Counted from the stretch's first letter, positions 17,591-26,540 are shown. The stretch is DNA of 64,000 bases from Bacteroidota bacterium (GCA_013285595.1 JABDHF010000001.1:3563-67562), one strand, 5' to 3'. Made by a program: numbers and translations. The notes: generated by a model not told the origin, from the sequence alone.

Positions 17591-19141
17591 ATGAATATTG
17601 CGAAACAAAGAACCCTACCCTACCTGGCAATTGCAATTTTTATTATTGCCAAGATCCCCCATTTGCATTATGGCTTTTACTGGGATGAAAGCTGGGTATA
17701 TGGCCCTGCTATATATGCAATGTATGCCCACGGGCCCAGCTTGTCGCCGGCAGCAATATCTATTGACCTGTCGCGCGGGCATCCGTTGCTATACCATGCC
17801 TGTTGTGCCGCGTGGATGCAGTTATTTGGCCCTTCACTTTTTTCCGTGCATTGCTATGCCTTATTTGTATCGGTATTATTAGCCGTTGCTGTTTACGAAT
17901 ATATGCGCAGGCTATTTGGGCACGAAACAGGCCTGCTGGCATTGTTGCTGCTGCTCTGCAATTCCGATTTTTTCTATACTTCCAGTATGTTACTCACAGA
18001 TATACCACTATGTCTTTTTGTATTTGCGGGCATTTATGCCTACAGCCGCCGGCATTACGCCAGTGCCTCTATAGCGGTTACCGTGACAGCATATATAAAA
18101 GAGAGCGGGCTGGTACTGCTGCCAGTGATCGGCGCCGACATACTGGCTGGTTTTCTCACTAAAAAAATCTCGCTGAGGGAACTGGTGCGCAGTGCTACCG
18201 TGGTGCTTATACCAGCAGTGGCCATATTCATATTCTTTGCCGTACAAAAAAAAGTCAACGGGTGGTACATGAACCCAGACCACATTGCAATTATACATAC
18301 CGGCATCTTGTATACTGCGAGCTTTATACAAAGGAGCATGAAACTGTTCTTGCTTAACAACTATGAATATGTGTATTTTATGCTTGCTGTAATAATAAGT
18401 ATAGCCGCGGTAGTACAAACCAGGAGGTATAGCTACCTATATATGCCGGCTGCTATAGTTATACTCTTTATAGCCACCCTGGTACTTTCTTATAAGGATG
18501 TAGCGTTTTTTGTGCTTATGCCAGCTGCAATGATAATTGGGGTACTGTTGCTGAAAAAAGCGAAGAGATTTACCGATGAACAGTTCAAGTTTATGCGCGT
18601 AACGACGTTGTTTTGCATCGGGTATGTTTACTTCTGCTGCATTAATTTCTTTGAAGAACGGTACCTGTTCCCTGCTTTTATGCTTACAGATATATGTGTA
18701 CTGGCCATTTACCTGGTGTATACCATACAGGCGTTTCCGCGAAAGAAGCTGGTATATATTGCCACGCTCCTGCTTTGTGCGACAACGGGTATATATAGCA
18801 TTGTTAATGATGCGGGAAACAAGTGTACCTACAATAGAATGGATGTGCAGCAGGATGTGACAGACTATTTTGAGCATATGCACAACTATAGCGTTCCTGT
18901 TTGCGCCCGGGAATTCTTTGAATATATACATCTTACGGATCCGGGAACAGGTTTTCTGCGTTATAAGCGGGCCTTCACACATGTGAGACATGCTGTAGAC
19001 AGCAGCACCCAATACGTGATCATCACCAGCGAGGAGTATAACGATGGCTGGCTGCCGAAATTAGAGGCAAATGATCGTTTTTACCCGGTACAGACCTTTA
19101 AACGTGAAGGAGAAACTATTACAATACTCAAAAGAAGGTAA
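17591..19141 (+). CDS. GT-C-type membrane glycosyltransferase-like protein (GT39/ArnT-like)
   Basis: The 516-residue protein has about eleven hydrophobic segments and a GT-C layout. An acidic motif YWDESW (about residues 30-35) follows the first membrane helix, and LTDIPLCLFVFAG lies after the fourth. A soluble C-terminal part starts near residue 410. Family knowledge suggests transfer of a sugar from a polyprenyl-phosphate donor to protein or lipid on the periplasmic side. Substrate and acceptor are unknown. I chose ATG at 17591 because the helix follows at a normal distance; ATG at 17549 would add 14 residues. The tRNA-His gene follows. Confidence 0.7.
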   Translation: MNIAKQRTLPYLAIAIFIIAKIPHLHYGFYWDESWVYGPAIYAMYAHGPSLSPAAISIDLSRGHPLLYHACCAAWMQLFGPSLFSVHCYALFVSVLLAVAVYEYMRRLFGHETGLLALLLLLCNSDFFYTSSMLLTDIPLCLFVFAGIYAYSRRHYASASIAVTVTAYIKESGLVLLPVIGADILAGFLTKKISLRELVRSATVVLIPAVAIFIFFAVQKKVNGWYMNPDHIAIIHTGILYTASFIQRSMKLFLLNNYEYVYFMLAVIISIAAVVQTRRYSYLYMPAAIVILFIATLVLSYKDVAFFVLMPAAMIIGVLLLKKAKRFTDEQFKFMRVTTLFCIGYVYFCCINFFEERYLFPAFMLTDICVLAIYLVYTIQAFPRKKLVYIATLLLCATTGIYSIVNDAGNKCTYNRMDVQQDVTDYFEHMHNYSVPVCAREFFEYIHLTDPGTGFLRYKRAFTHVRHAVDSSTQYVIITSEEYNDGWLPKLEANDRFYPVQTFKREGETITILKRR

Positions 19142-19167
19142 AAATGGTGGCTCGCCTCCTGTAAGGG

Positions 19168-19198
19168 TTGGGAATTTAGTGTTTTTATACTACATTTG
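19168..19198 (+). promoter_or_regulatory. promoter for tRNA-His
   Basis: TTG at 19168-19170 and TACATTTG at 19191-19198 are 20 bases apart, close to the Bacteroidota consensus, and end 17 bases before the tRNA. Confidence 0.7.
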
Positions 19199-19215
19199 CC
19201 GTCCGAATAAAACCC

Positions 19216-19293
19216 GGAGATTGTAGCTCAGTCGGTTAGAGCATCAGATTGTGGTTCTGAGGGTCGTGGGTTCGAACCCCATCAGTCTCCCCA
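19216..19293 (+). tRNA. tRNA-His (anticodon GTG)
   Basis: The cloverleaf folds fully. G-1 is encoded at 19216 and pairs with C73 at 19290, the identity pair of bacterial tRNA-His. The acceptor stem GAGATTG pairs with CAGTCTC with one G-T pair, the anticodon loop holds TTGTGGT, and the T arm is GTGGG-TTCGAAC-CCCAT. The CCA end is encoded (19291-19293). It is a single tRNA with its own promoter and terminator. Confidence 0.97.
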
Positions 19294-19309
19294 AAATTTC
19301 TTTAAAAAA

Positions 19310-19332
19310 GTGCTCTTATGAGCACTTTTTTT
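19310..19332 (+). terminator. rho-independent terminator after tRNA-His
   Basis: GTGCTC (19310-19315), loop TTAT, GAGCAC (19320-19325), followed by seven T. Confidence 0.9.
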
Positions 19333-19358
19333 ATTACTTTCCACCCCCAATAATTCTA

Positions 19359-19366
19359 TATCTTTG
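19359..19366 (+). promoter_or_regulatory. putative -7 box for the DUF3127 gene
   Basis: TATCTTTG matches TAnnTTTG exactly and lies 31 bases before the start codon. A T-rich segment, not a clear TTG, is at the -33 position. Confidence 0.5.
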
Positions 19367-19397
19367 TACTAATTGTTTATAATTAAATTTCACGAAC

Positions 19398-19829
19398 ATG
19401 AGCTTAGAAGTAACCGGAAAATTGCTGGTAAAATACGAAACACAACAAGTAAGCGAAAAATTTAAGAAGCGCGAATTCGTGCTGGAGTTAGCGGAAGAGA
19501 TCAACGGTAATATTTATACCAATTTCGCTAAGATGCAGCTGGTACAGAATAAGTGCGAGATCATAGACCGCTTTAAAGAAGGAGAACTGGTAAAAGTTAG
19601 CTTTAATATAAAAGGAAACAGGTGGGAGCGCGATGGCAAGGTGAATTACATCACTAACCTCGACGCATGGCGCGTGGAGAGCGCTACCGCAACACCGGGC
19701 AACAACAATGGTGGCGGCCAGCAACAAGCTGCCGCGCCTGCTTATAACAATAATAGTGGCGCTAACTCTTACAACGCTACCCAAAACTTCAACCCATCGC
19801 CTGAAACGATAGATGACTTGCCGTTTTAA
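19398..19829 (+). CDS. DUF3127 protein with an SSB-like C-terminal tip
   Basis: The 143-residue protein has a compact N-terminal domain (about 1-95) of the DUF3127 type with FKKREFVLELAEE, NFAKMQLVQNKCEIID and VSFNIKGNRWE. A low-complexity Asn/Gln/Gly/Ala linker (about 98-135) follows, and it ends PETIDDLPF. The linker plus an acidic DDLPF tip copies the layout of single-stranded DNA-binding protein, whose DDIPF tip recruits repair proteins. DUF3127 is small, beta-rich and probably an OB fold. A nucleic-acid role is therefore plausible but is my inference. The gene is followed 15 bases later by a DUF4836 lipoprotein. Confidence 0.85.
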   Translation: MSLEVTGKLLVKYETQQVSEKFKKREFVLELAEEINGNIYTNFAKMQLVQNKCEIIDRFKEGELVKVSFNIKGNRWERDGKVNYITNLDAWRVESATATPGNNNGGGQQQAAAPAYNNNSGANSYNATQNFNPSPETIDDLPF

Positions 19830-19844
19830 GACAATTTAGCGCTT

Positions 19845-21515
19845 ATGCTGCCACGCACGCCACGTATTACTGTAGTTCTGTTACTTGCCTCTGCGCTGCT
19901 GGGCGCATGTAACGCCGTGCCAAACCATACCCGGTACATACCTAAAGATGCAGTGGCCGTGGCGGGAATAAACCTGAAGGGGTTGAGTAAAAAGATAGCA
20001 TGGAATGTGATAACGGGCAGCAAGCTATTTAAAGAAATGCAGGCGCGCATACCTGAGAAAAACACGAAGGATGCGATGAACAGTATAGAAAAGGCGGGTA
20101 TCGACTTTTCGAATACGCTGTATGTATATGTAAAGACCGATACACGAACCAAGGGCAGCAACCGTATTACCGGGCTGGTGCCCCTGGCTGATGCCGGCCA
20201 ATGGGAAACCTACGTGAAGCAGGTATTCCCCCAGGTGACGATAAAACAGCATGGCGACCGGAAAGAAGCCCTGCTGGGCCGTGATATGTATGTGGGCTGG
20301 ACCAAGAGCCTGATGATCATCATTAACACGGTGTCGGTATCTGCCGATGGCAATGATGATGAGCCGGGCAGCCCAAAGCTGAATGTATCGTCGAACATGG
20401 CAACTACTGATGTATCGGCCCAGATGGACGACGCTTTTGGGGTAACCAAGGAAAACTCAATAGTAGACGATAAGCATTTCAAAGGCCTGGAAATGGAAGG
20501 GCACGATATCAGCTTTTGGCTTAACTACGACGGGCTGATGAGCCAGTACATGAGCGGCAATATGGCTGAAAAGATGGGCGTGACTTTATCTAATACTTTG
20601 TGGAAAGATGCGGCCTTCACGGCTGGGTTCGACTTCAGGAAGGGAAAGATAACAGGGGATATGCACTATTACATGTCGCCCGACATGAAAGATGTAGGTA
20701 CAGAGCTGGGTAGCACCAATGCCAGCAAAGATATGATGGAGCGCCTGCCCAACCAGAATATGGATATGCTGCTGGCAATGCATATATCACCCAAAGGAAT
20801 AAAAGCGCTGCTGGAAAAGACCGGGCTGCTGGGGCTTGCCAATATTGGCCTGAGCACGCAGGGCCTGACCTCAGACAATGTGCTGGATGCTTTTACCGGC
20901 GATATGGCCATAGTGATTAACGACTTTGCCCTGCACACGCAAACGGTCTCTGATACCTTTATGGGGCAGACGGTGACGCACCAGAACCAGAAGCCGGGCG
21001 GCAGCCTTAGCTATGTATTAAAGATCAATAAGAAAGAGAACTTCGATAAACTCTTTAAGCTGGCGAAAGACATGGGCTTGCAGCAAATGGGCAACAGCTA
21101 TATAGTACCTATAGATGATAAAGACTCGCTGTACATAATGATGAATGGCGAGTATGCAGTGGCCTCTAACAACTTTGCCAATGCCAATGGCTTTTTACAA
21201 GGCAGCTTTAAAGGACAAAAGATGCCGGATGCTATGGCCGCCGAGGTAAACCATCCATGGTCGTTTTATATGGATATGCAATTGTTTTTGAAAAATATCG
21301 ATAATAGCATCAGCCATTCGGCCCACGACTCAGCAATGATAGCCGAGAGCAAGAAACTGCTGAATAATATCTCGTTTTCGGGCGGCGAGTTTAAGGACAA
21401 TGCTTTTGAATATCACCTGGCCATCAACTTTATGAATACCGAAGAGAATAGTATTATAGAGCTGATGGACTTTGGTATGAAAATGAACGATGCAGATAAG
21501 ATAGCCGGCAAATAA
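19845..21515 (+). CDS. DUF4836 family lipoprotein
   Basis: The 556-residue protein starts with a lipoprotein signal (lipobox LLGAC, Cys22) and RYIPKDAVAVAGINLKGLSKK, the usual start of DUF4836 proteins in Bacteroidota. The body alternates beta and helix segments with no recognisable active site. It should be a membrane-anchored periplasmic protein. Function is unknown. It begins 15 bases after the DUF3127 gene and may share its transcript. Confidence 0.8.
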   Translation: MLPRTPRITVVLLLASALLGACNAVPNHTRYIPKDAVAVAGINLKGLSKKIAWNVITGSKLFKEMQARIPEKNTKDAMNSIEKAGIDFSNTLYVYVKTDTRTKGSNRITGLVPLADAGQWETYVKQVFPQVTIKQHGDRKEALLGRDMYVGWTKSLMIIINTVSVSADGNDDEPGSPKLNVSSNMATTDVSAQMDDAFGVTKENSIVDDKHFKGLEMEGHDISFWLNYDGLMSQYMSGNMAEKMGVTLSNTLWKDAAFTAGFDFRKGKITGDMHYYMSPDMKDVGTELGSTNASKDMMERLPNQNMDMLLAMHISPKGIKALLEKTGLLGLANIGLSTQGLTSDNVLDAFTGDMAIVINDFALHTQTVSDTFMGQTVTHQNQKPGGSLSYVLKINKKENFDKLFKLAKDMGLQQMGNSYIVPIDDKDSLYIMMNGEYAVASNNFANANGFLQGSFKGQKMPDAMAAEVNHPWSFYMDMQLFLKNIDNSISHSAHDSAMIAESKKLLNNISFSGGEFKDNAFEYHLAINFMNTEENSIIELMDFGMKMNDADKIAGK

Positions 21516-21610
21516 TGATTTGCCAGCTGCTATTTATTAAATTACATATTTGTTTTTAAATTTGTAGTGCCTTTTTCTATAGTTTAGTAACTTACTCAAA
21601 AATTACCCTA

Positions 21611-22813
21611 ATGCGAAAACCATACCTATACTTAGCAATAAACATAGGCTTAGTAATATTACTTGCCATATCTGGCTGTAAGAAAGTAGACGGAACAGAC
21701 AACGATCAGGTCATAGAAACTCCTTTTACCGTGTTTTTCTCTGATATATCCGGCGCGGTATACAGCTCCAGCGATGGATCTACCATTGGCAAGCAACTGT
21801 TTGAGGCCGACCGCTACCCATGTCGCGCGTTTTGCGTTGCCTATGACAATATCTTGTTTACCAAGAAAAACCTTTATATCAGCGCTGACAACGGCAAAAG
21901 CTTCAATCACTCTTACGACTCCGTAGGGTTTTATCCCGGTATTGCCTGCAACAATTACAAATTCGACTTAAACCAGTCGATGCTGATGTTTATCCCATCA
22001 TGGAATTATGTCTATGTTGTAAATGATAACGATGACTTTAATAATATTATGGGATTAAGCTACAACCTGTATGGCGGCAGCCAGGGAAACTGGTATCTTG
22101 ATATCCCGGATTCATTAGGCTTTATCGGACACAGGCAAGACCTTAATTATGTAATACGTGTCACTTCGCTCACATTGCTGCGAGATGATACGCTTTGTGC
22201 TTATGACGCCAATAACAACAGGTGTTTTTACAGGACAAAGAGCACTTTGTGGAACGAGTGTACCGCCAATCCTAACGCATCAGGTTGGCCAGGCATTGGC
22301 GATCCGGCGGATTATTCCGGCAATCCATTGCCACACCACGTAGCTTACTCTGCTACAGGAGATCCTTACTACCGCGACTCTCCCGACACTACCGCCTGGT
22401 ATTCTTACGGGCATTATAACAACCGCCTTATTGCTATAGACGTGAAGAACTGCAATGGAAATGGCGCGTACTATAGCGATGATCGTGGCCGCAACTGGAC
22501 ACAGTTCAGCGGCTTACCATCTGTTCCCCTACTATGCATGGAATCTCCGTTTGAAGAAGTAGCGCTTATTGGCACCCAGGGAGCCGGCCTTTATATACTG
22601 AATACAAATACTAACAGCTGGCAGCAAGTTACTAATGGTGGCCTGGGTGGCAACCTGACTGTAACCAGCATAGTGGGCAAGCAAAGAATTTATAAGAACG
22701 GGAAAGTGCAGCGGTACATCTTTATTGCTACAGACAAAGGCATTTACCAAAGTCTTGATGGGGGCGTTAGCTGGACACAGACACGAGCTGGTAGCTTCTC
22801 AGCTATCTTCTAG
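21611..22813 (+). CDS. lipoprotein with sialidase-like (BNR/Asp-box) propeller repeats
   Basis: The 400-residue protein has a lipoprotein signal (lipobox ISGC, Cys23). It has repeated Asp-box-like blocks: LYISADNGKSFNHS, AYYSDDRGRNWTQFSG and GIYQSLDGGVSWTQT. Such blocks mark beta-propellers of the sialidase/BNR type, here without visible catalytic residues. It is probably a surface or periplasmic lipoprotein of unknown function. Its stop codon TAG lies in CTAG at 22810-22813, shared with the stop of hslR on the other strand. Confidence 0.65.
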   Translation: MRKPYLYLAINIGLVILLAISGCKKVDGTDNDQVIETPFTVFFSDISGAVYSSSDGSTIGKQLFEADRYPCRAFCVAYDNILFTKKNLYISADNGKSFNHSYDSVGFYPGIACNNYKFDLNQSMLMFIPSWNYVYVVNDNDDFNNIMGLSYNLYGGSQGNWYLDIPDSLGFIGHRQDLNYVIRVTSLTLLRDDTLCAYDANNNRCFYRTKSTLWNECTANPNASGWPGIGDPADYSGNPLPHHVAYSATGDPYYRDSPDTTAWYSYGHYNNRLIAIDVKNCNGNGAYYSDDRGRNWTQFSGLPSVPLLCMESPFEEVALIGTQGAGLYILNTNTNSWQQVTNGGLGGNLTVTSIVGKQRIYKNGKVQRYIFIATDKGIYQSLDGGVSWTQTRAGSFSAIF

Positions 22814-23205
22814 CCTTCATCGGCCGGGCTATCGCCTAAAAAATCTTCCAGGTCACGCCGCTGTTTCTTAGTGGGGTGGCCTGTTTTACTTTGGCGCTTG
22901 CCGGTGTAAAAGCTGGAGCCTAAGTACTGATTCAGCTGCTTGTCTTCATCTGAAGTTATGTCTACATAGTTTTTCAGGGCTTCTTCGTAAGCTACACGGT
23001 TATGCAGCAACCCGGTTACTTCTATGGTCCACCGGCGTGCAGGTGTTTTTATGCCGTAGCGCTCGCCAATAGATACCGGGCGCGATGGCTTTACGTTAGC
23101 GCCATTCCATTTCACCTTACCGCCATCTATGGCTTCTGTAGCCTGAGTGCGGGTTTTAAAAATACGGATGGCCCAGAGGTATTTATCTAATCGCAACTTT
23201 TCCAT
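22810..23205 (-). CDS. hslR: S4-domain RNA-binding protein HslR (Hsp15-like)
   Basis: The 131-residue protein has an N-terminal S4 RNA-binding domain (about 3-50) with LRLDKYLWAIRIFKTRTQAT and GGKVKWNGANVKPSRPV, and a basic tail (KRQSKTGHPTKKQRRDLEDF). In E. coli Hsp15 binds stalled 50S subunits with attached peptidyl-tRNA. It is the last gene of a minus-strand operon, 7 bases behind the ketosynthase-like gene, which is an odd partner for a ribosome rescue factor. Confidence 0.88.
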   Translation of the reverse strand: MEKLRLDKYLWAIRIFKTRTQATEAIDGGKVKWNGANVKPSRPVSIGERYGIKTPARRWTIEVTGLLHNRVAYEEALKNYVDITSDEDKQLNQYLGSSFYTGKRQSKTGHPTKKQRRDLEDFLGDSPADEG

Positions 23206-23212
23206 TACTCAC

Positions 23213-23782
23213 TTATTTATGATATAGCTCTGCCAGTAAACCGGGTTTGAAATTATCGCCTGCAGGGGAAACCCAGAACATGCAAATGTCTGCTCCTTCC
23301 TCACTTACATCTACCCAGCCGGTGAGGCATGCATCCATGTGCTTTGTCTCCAGCATTACGGTTGTGGCAAAGTAAAGTTCGCTGGCATCGAACCGCTCGT
23401 TGACTGTGCATACCTGCTCACCTTTAAAACCATGCCGTATGCCTATTTCGCCCAGCATGATGTTTGGCAGGGTGTAAACAAAAAGGGAGGGGCTGGGGAT
23501 GGCAGCATCGGCATAGCGCTTATCCACATCAAGGCAACCATGCGATGTGCTGAGCATTACACCTATCTTGTTCTTGTCTGTTTCTGTATTAATGCTATCG
23601 CCAAGAAGACATTCGGTAGCTACGAATGCCCACTTGCACAGCTTATCCATTTTATAAAACTTAGGATAGTTGCATTTCAGCTCGCTATACACCTGCTCAG
23701 GGGTGAGATGGCCTGCTACTAATAAAACCCCGTTGCGAAACAGGCCTTTTTTATTAATAACTACCCAATTATCAATACCCAT
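23213..23782 (-). CDS. truncated ketosynthase-like protein without active-site Cys
   Basis: This 189-residue protein resembles the N-terminal half of a beta-ketoacyl-ACP synthase. SPSLFVYTLPNIMLGEIGIR and HGFKGEQ (residues 98-123) match the block that precedes the active site. In a normal enzyme TACxxG with the nucleophile cysteine follows about 9 residues after GLKG. Here the sequence is CTVNERFDAS and no cysteine sits in that place. The protein is also half the usual 410 residues. It cannot condense acyl chains by the standard mechanism. Similar small KS-like proteins occur, as I recall, in flexirubin-type clusters. It lies 20 bases behind the flavin oxidoreductase gene. Confidence 0.65.
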   Translation of the reverse strand: MGIDNWVVINKKGLFRNGVLLVAGHLTPEQVYSELKCNYPKFYKMDKLCKWAFVATECLLGDSINTETDKNKIGVMLSTSHGCLDVDKRYADAAIPSPSLFVYTLPNIMLGEIGIRHGFKGEQVCTVNERFDASELYFATTVMLETKHMDACLTGWVDVSEEGADICMFWVSPAGDNFKPGLLAELYHK

Positions 23783-23802
23783 GCTTTCTGCTCATTAAGA
23801 TG

Positions 23803-25050
23803 TTATGATGAGGCCAGTGATTTTTTGGCAGCAAGGAAGTTAGAGAGCGTGCGTACGTTCTTCTCATGTCTTGCAACGAAGGGGTTGCTCTCGTCCCATA
23901 CGTAGCCTGCAAGTACAGAACATATCTGCGATCTTATTTCAAGATCCGGCTCCGGGGCAAAGAAAATATTGAACAGCGAACCATCGTACCAGCCATTTAC
24001 ATAGGTGCGGAAAACGTCTACACCTTTGCGCATAGGCGCCATATATTCATTTGCCCAGTCAATTGTTTCGTCGTTTTTAAGGTGGCGGATAACAAGGTTA
24101 GCAGCCATTTGCGCCGATACTGAGGCTAGTGTGACACCTGATGAAAATACGGGATCCAGGAACTCGGTAACATTGCCTGTAAGCACAAAGCCGTTGCCAA
24201 AGAAAGTATCTGTGGTCACGCTCCAGCTTTGCAAGGTTTTAGGTTCATCCCATACCAGCTCGGTGTTTTCAAAGCGCTTTGCCAGCTCAGGTTCTACAGC
24301 CAGCAGGGCACGGTATTTCTGCGTTAAGTCACCCTCGAACCCATCGAAAAATTCAGGGTCGCCTACATAGCCTACCGATGTATTGCCATTGGAGAATGGT
24401 ATGACCCATATCCACGTCCGGGGATTATGAACATATACGATAATGCGGTTTGGCTCAAAGGCCTCATCACGTTTTGGGTCGGTGATGTGGCAGAATACAG
24501 CCTTCCGTGGTGGCTGCGATGATGGGCGTTCCAGGCCGAAGAGCCGGGGTATAACGCGGCCATAGCCACTACCATCTACAATAAACTTTGCCTTTATGGT
24601 ATCTGCATTGCCAGCTGCATCTTTTACTGTAGTGATGGAATAGCCGTCAAACATTTCTATGCCGGTTACCTCGGTTTCGTAGCTGATGTCTATGCCCATG
24701 CGCTCACACTCGTCGGCCAGTGTTTTATCGAACTCGGCGCGCGGCACCTGCCATGTCCACTGCCAGCCATGAGTATATTGATGGATGAAATTAAAGTCGC
24801 AGATATTGCCGTCCATTACAAACTTAGCGCCGTCTTTGCGCTGAAAGCCTTTTGCTTTAACGGCCTCCAGCAGGCCAGCCTCTTCAAGGGCTTCCATACA
24901 ACGAGGCAATAAGCTCTCGCCAATGACAAAGCGCGGGAAACGCATTTTTTCTACTACCTGTACAGACAGGCCACCACGGTGCATGATAGCCGCAGCTATA
25001 GAGCCTGCCGGGCCTGCACCTATTACCAAAACATCTACTTCTTTCTTCAT
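23803..25050 (-). CDS. FAD-dependent oxidoreductase, flavin halogenase-like
   Basis: The 415-residue protein has an N-terminal FAD-binding Rossmann fold (VIGAGPAGSIAA, residues 9-20) and the GESLLPR block typical of this monooxygenase/halogenase family. WIWVIPFSNG matches the WxWxIP motif of flavin-dependent halogenases, and QRKDGAKFV holds a lysine where halogenases keep theirs. TGNVTEFLDPVFSSG is the second FAD block. It could be a halogenase, hydroxylase or desaturase-like enzyme; the sequence alone does not decide. It sits between the methyltransferase and the ketosynthase-like gene, which suggests tailoring of an aryl-polyene or other polyketide-like product. Confidence 0.8.
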   Translation of the reverse strand: MKKEVDVLVIGAGPAGSIAAAIMHRGGLSVQVVEKMRFPRFVIGESLLPRCMEALEEAGLLEAVKAKGFQRKDGAKFVMDGNICDFNFIHQYTHGWQWTWQVPRAEFDKTLADECERMGIDISYETEVTGIEMFDGYSITTVKDAAGNADTIKAKFIVDGSGYGRVIPRLFGLERPSSQPPRKAVFCHITDPKRDEAFEPNRIIVYVHNPRTWIWVIPFSNGNTSVGYVGDPEFFDGFEGDLTQKYRALLAVEPELAKRFENTELVWDEPKTLQSWSVTTDTFFGNGFVLTGNVTEFLDPVFSSGVTLASVSAQMAANLVIRHLKNDETIDWANEYMAPMRKGVDVFRTYVNGWYDGSLFNIFFAPEPDLEIRSQICSVLAGYVWDESNPFVARHEKNVRTLSNFLAAKKSLASS

Positions 25051-25108
25051 AAAATTTCTTGTTCGATCAATAGATAACTATATCACAATAAGGTTACAGA
25101 ATACAGCG

Positions 25109-26203
25109 TCATTTTTTCTTAAGCTCCAGTATGGTATGGCTAAGGCCTATATTGTCATATTGATTTATTACTTCAAAGCCTGTTTCCTCCATCAGCTTCA
25201 GGTATACCTCACTATCGTACATCTGGCTGTTGCCATTAGCCATAGTAGTAAAGTATAAAGAAGACATCTGCAAACTGAAAGCTGATGCCTCCAGGCGCTG
25301 GCAATCCCAGAAAGTCTCATTGATAAATACCCTTCCGTGTTCCGGCAGGGCATCGTGGCACTTTTTGAGTATAGCCACTATCTCGGTATCTGAAAAGCAG
25401 TCGAGGAACTGGCTCATAAACATTACATCGTACCCTTCGGGGAGTTTCGCAGCGTTATTGAGTATGTTGTGCGGATAGTAGGTAACCCTGTCGCCCAGAG
25501 TCGCCTGGTCAATATTGTTTTTCGCAACAGTAAGCTGCACCTGCAGGTCCAGCAAGCCTACGTGCACGTCTTTATTGTATTCCAGGCAGGCTAATGCCCA
25601 CTTGCCGGTATTAGCGCCAATGTCGAGGATTTTGCCGGGGTTGTGTGCAAATACAAGTGGCAATATCTCTGGGAATGCATGGTCTGAATAATAGTGGTCG
25701 AATGCAAACCAGCTTGCGTTGGCCGGCTCTGGCAGTATAGATAATCCCTGGTATATAGTGTCCCAGTTGCCCAGGTGGCGGAGGCCTCTTGGCTTGCCAT
25801 CCATTATAGAAGCTTCGAGATCTTTTGCGCCATCGTAGCACACATCGCGCATAAAATCTGTATTGATCTGCGCCATAGGGTGATTGATGAATACATGGCC
25901 TGTCTTGGTCAGGAAATACCTGCCCTCTTTGCGATACAGAACACCTATGCCCAGCCCGGCTTCCATAAGCACACGAACGCCGTAGTAGGGTATGTTGACA
26001 TCTTCGGCCACTTCTTTTATGTCTGCTCCTTCGGCGCGTTTGTTCTCTACGTATTTGAGTATGCCCCTGTCCCTGAGTATTACAGATGCCTGGAAAACAT
26101 AGGGTGCAAATGCTATCATCTGCGCATCTTTAACGGCCTGCACAGCAGATTTTTTGTCTTCTTCAAACAGGTGTTTTAGCGCTTTTTTTGCTGTTGCTTC
26201 CAC
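25109..26203 (-). CDS. SAM-dependent O-methyltransferase with N-terminal winged-helix dimerisation domain
   Basis: The 364-residue protein has an N-terminal helical/winged-helix domain (about 25-110) and a class I methyltransferase core with the SAM-binding motif DIGANTGKW at residues 194-202. This layout is that of small-molecule O-methyltransferases. MSQFLDCFSDTEI follows the core strand order. It is the first gene of a minus-strand operon with the flavin oxidoreductase 58 bases on. A small hairpin (TCCCGC/GCGGGA at 26223-26239) lies just upstream in the leader. Confidence 0.85.
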   Translation of the reverse strand: MEATAKKALKHLFEEDKKSAVQAVKDAQMIAFAPYVFQASVILRDRGILKYVENKRAEGADIKEVAEDVNIPYYGVRVLMEAGLGIGVLYRKEGRYFLTKTGHVFINHPMAQINTDFMRDVCYDGAKDLEASIMDGKPRGLRHLGNWDTIYQGLSILPEPANASWFAFDHYYSDHAFPEILPLVFAHNPGKILDIGANTGKWALACLEYNKDVHVGLLDLQVQLTVAKNNIDQATLGDRVTYYPHNILNNAAKLPEGYDVMFMSQFLDCFSDTEIVAILKKCHDALPEHGRVFINETFWDCQRLEASAFSLQMSSLYFTTMANGNSQMYDSEVYLKLMEETGFEVINQYDNIGLSHTILELKKK

Positions 26204-26506
26204 GATCGATAAAAATATAATGTCCCGCTAAGGGCGGGATCAAAGTATTAAAATGAAAAAATTATTAAGTTAACCTTGATGGCTAAAGAGGTATGCAATA
26301 TACAAAATTGATTTAGGTTAACCCCAATATTGATAAAAGAACCTAATTGCCCCCCTGAAAGGAGACCCGGTGCGGACAGTATAAATGAATCACGCAAAAG
26401 ACGCTAAGACGCATTTTTCATATAATGTTTTTAAGGTCGCAGAGGGGTTACGCTGTGCAGATTTTTAGCTTGTGACCGATATAACATTGGCTATAACTAA
26501 AAGATC
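26204..26506. other. gene-free spacer with degenerate repeats
   Basis: No credible gene is present. A TCCCGC/GCGGGA hairpin lies at 26223-26239. A degraded CTCCTT-type hairpin is near 26345-26370. A segment starting CGCAAAAGACGCTAAGACGC (about 26393-26460) is related to the GCAAAGCCGCAAAGGCGC segment on the other side of lepB (about 27823-27870). Confidence 0.5.
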
Positions 26507-26540
26507 AGAGGGGTACAAAACCGTAGTTTTGTACCCCTCT
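26507..26540 (-). terminator. terminator after lepB
   Basis: A perfect 15-base stem (26507-26521 with 26526-26540) with a 4-base loop lies 18 bases downstream of the lepB stop. On the minus strand it is followed by GATCTTTTAG, a weak T-run. Confidence 0.75.
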
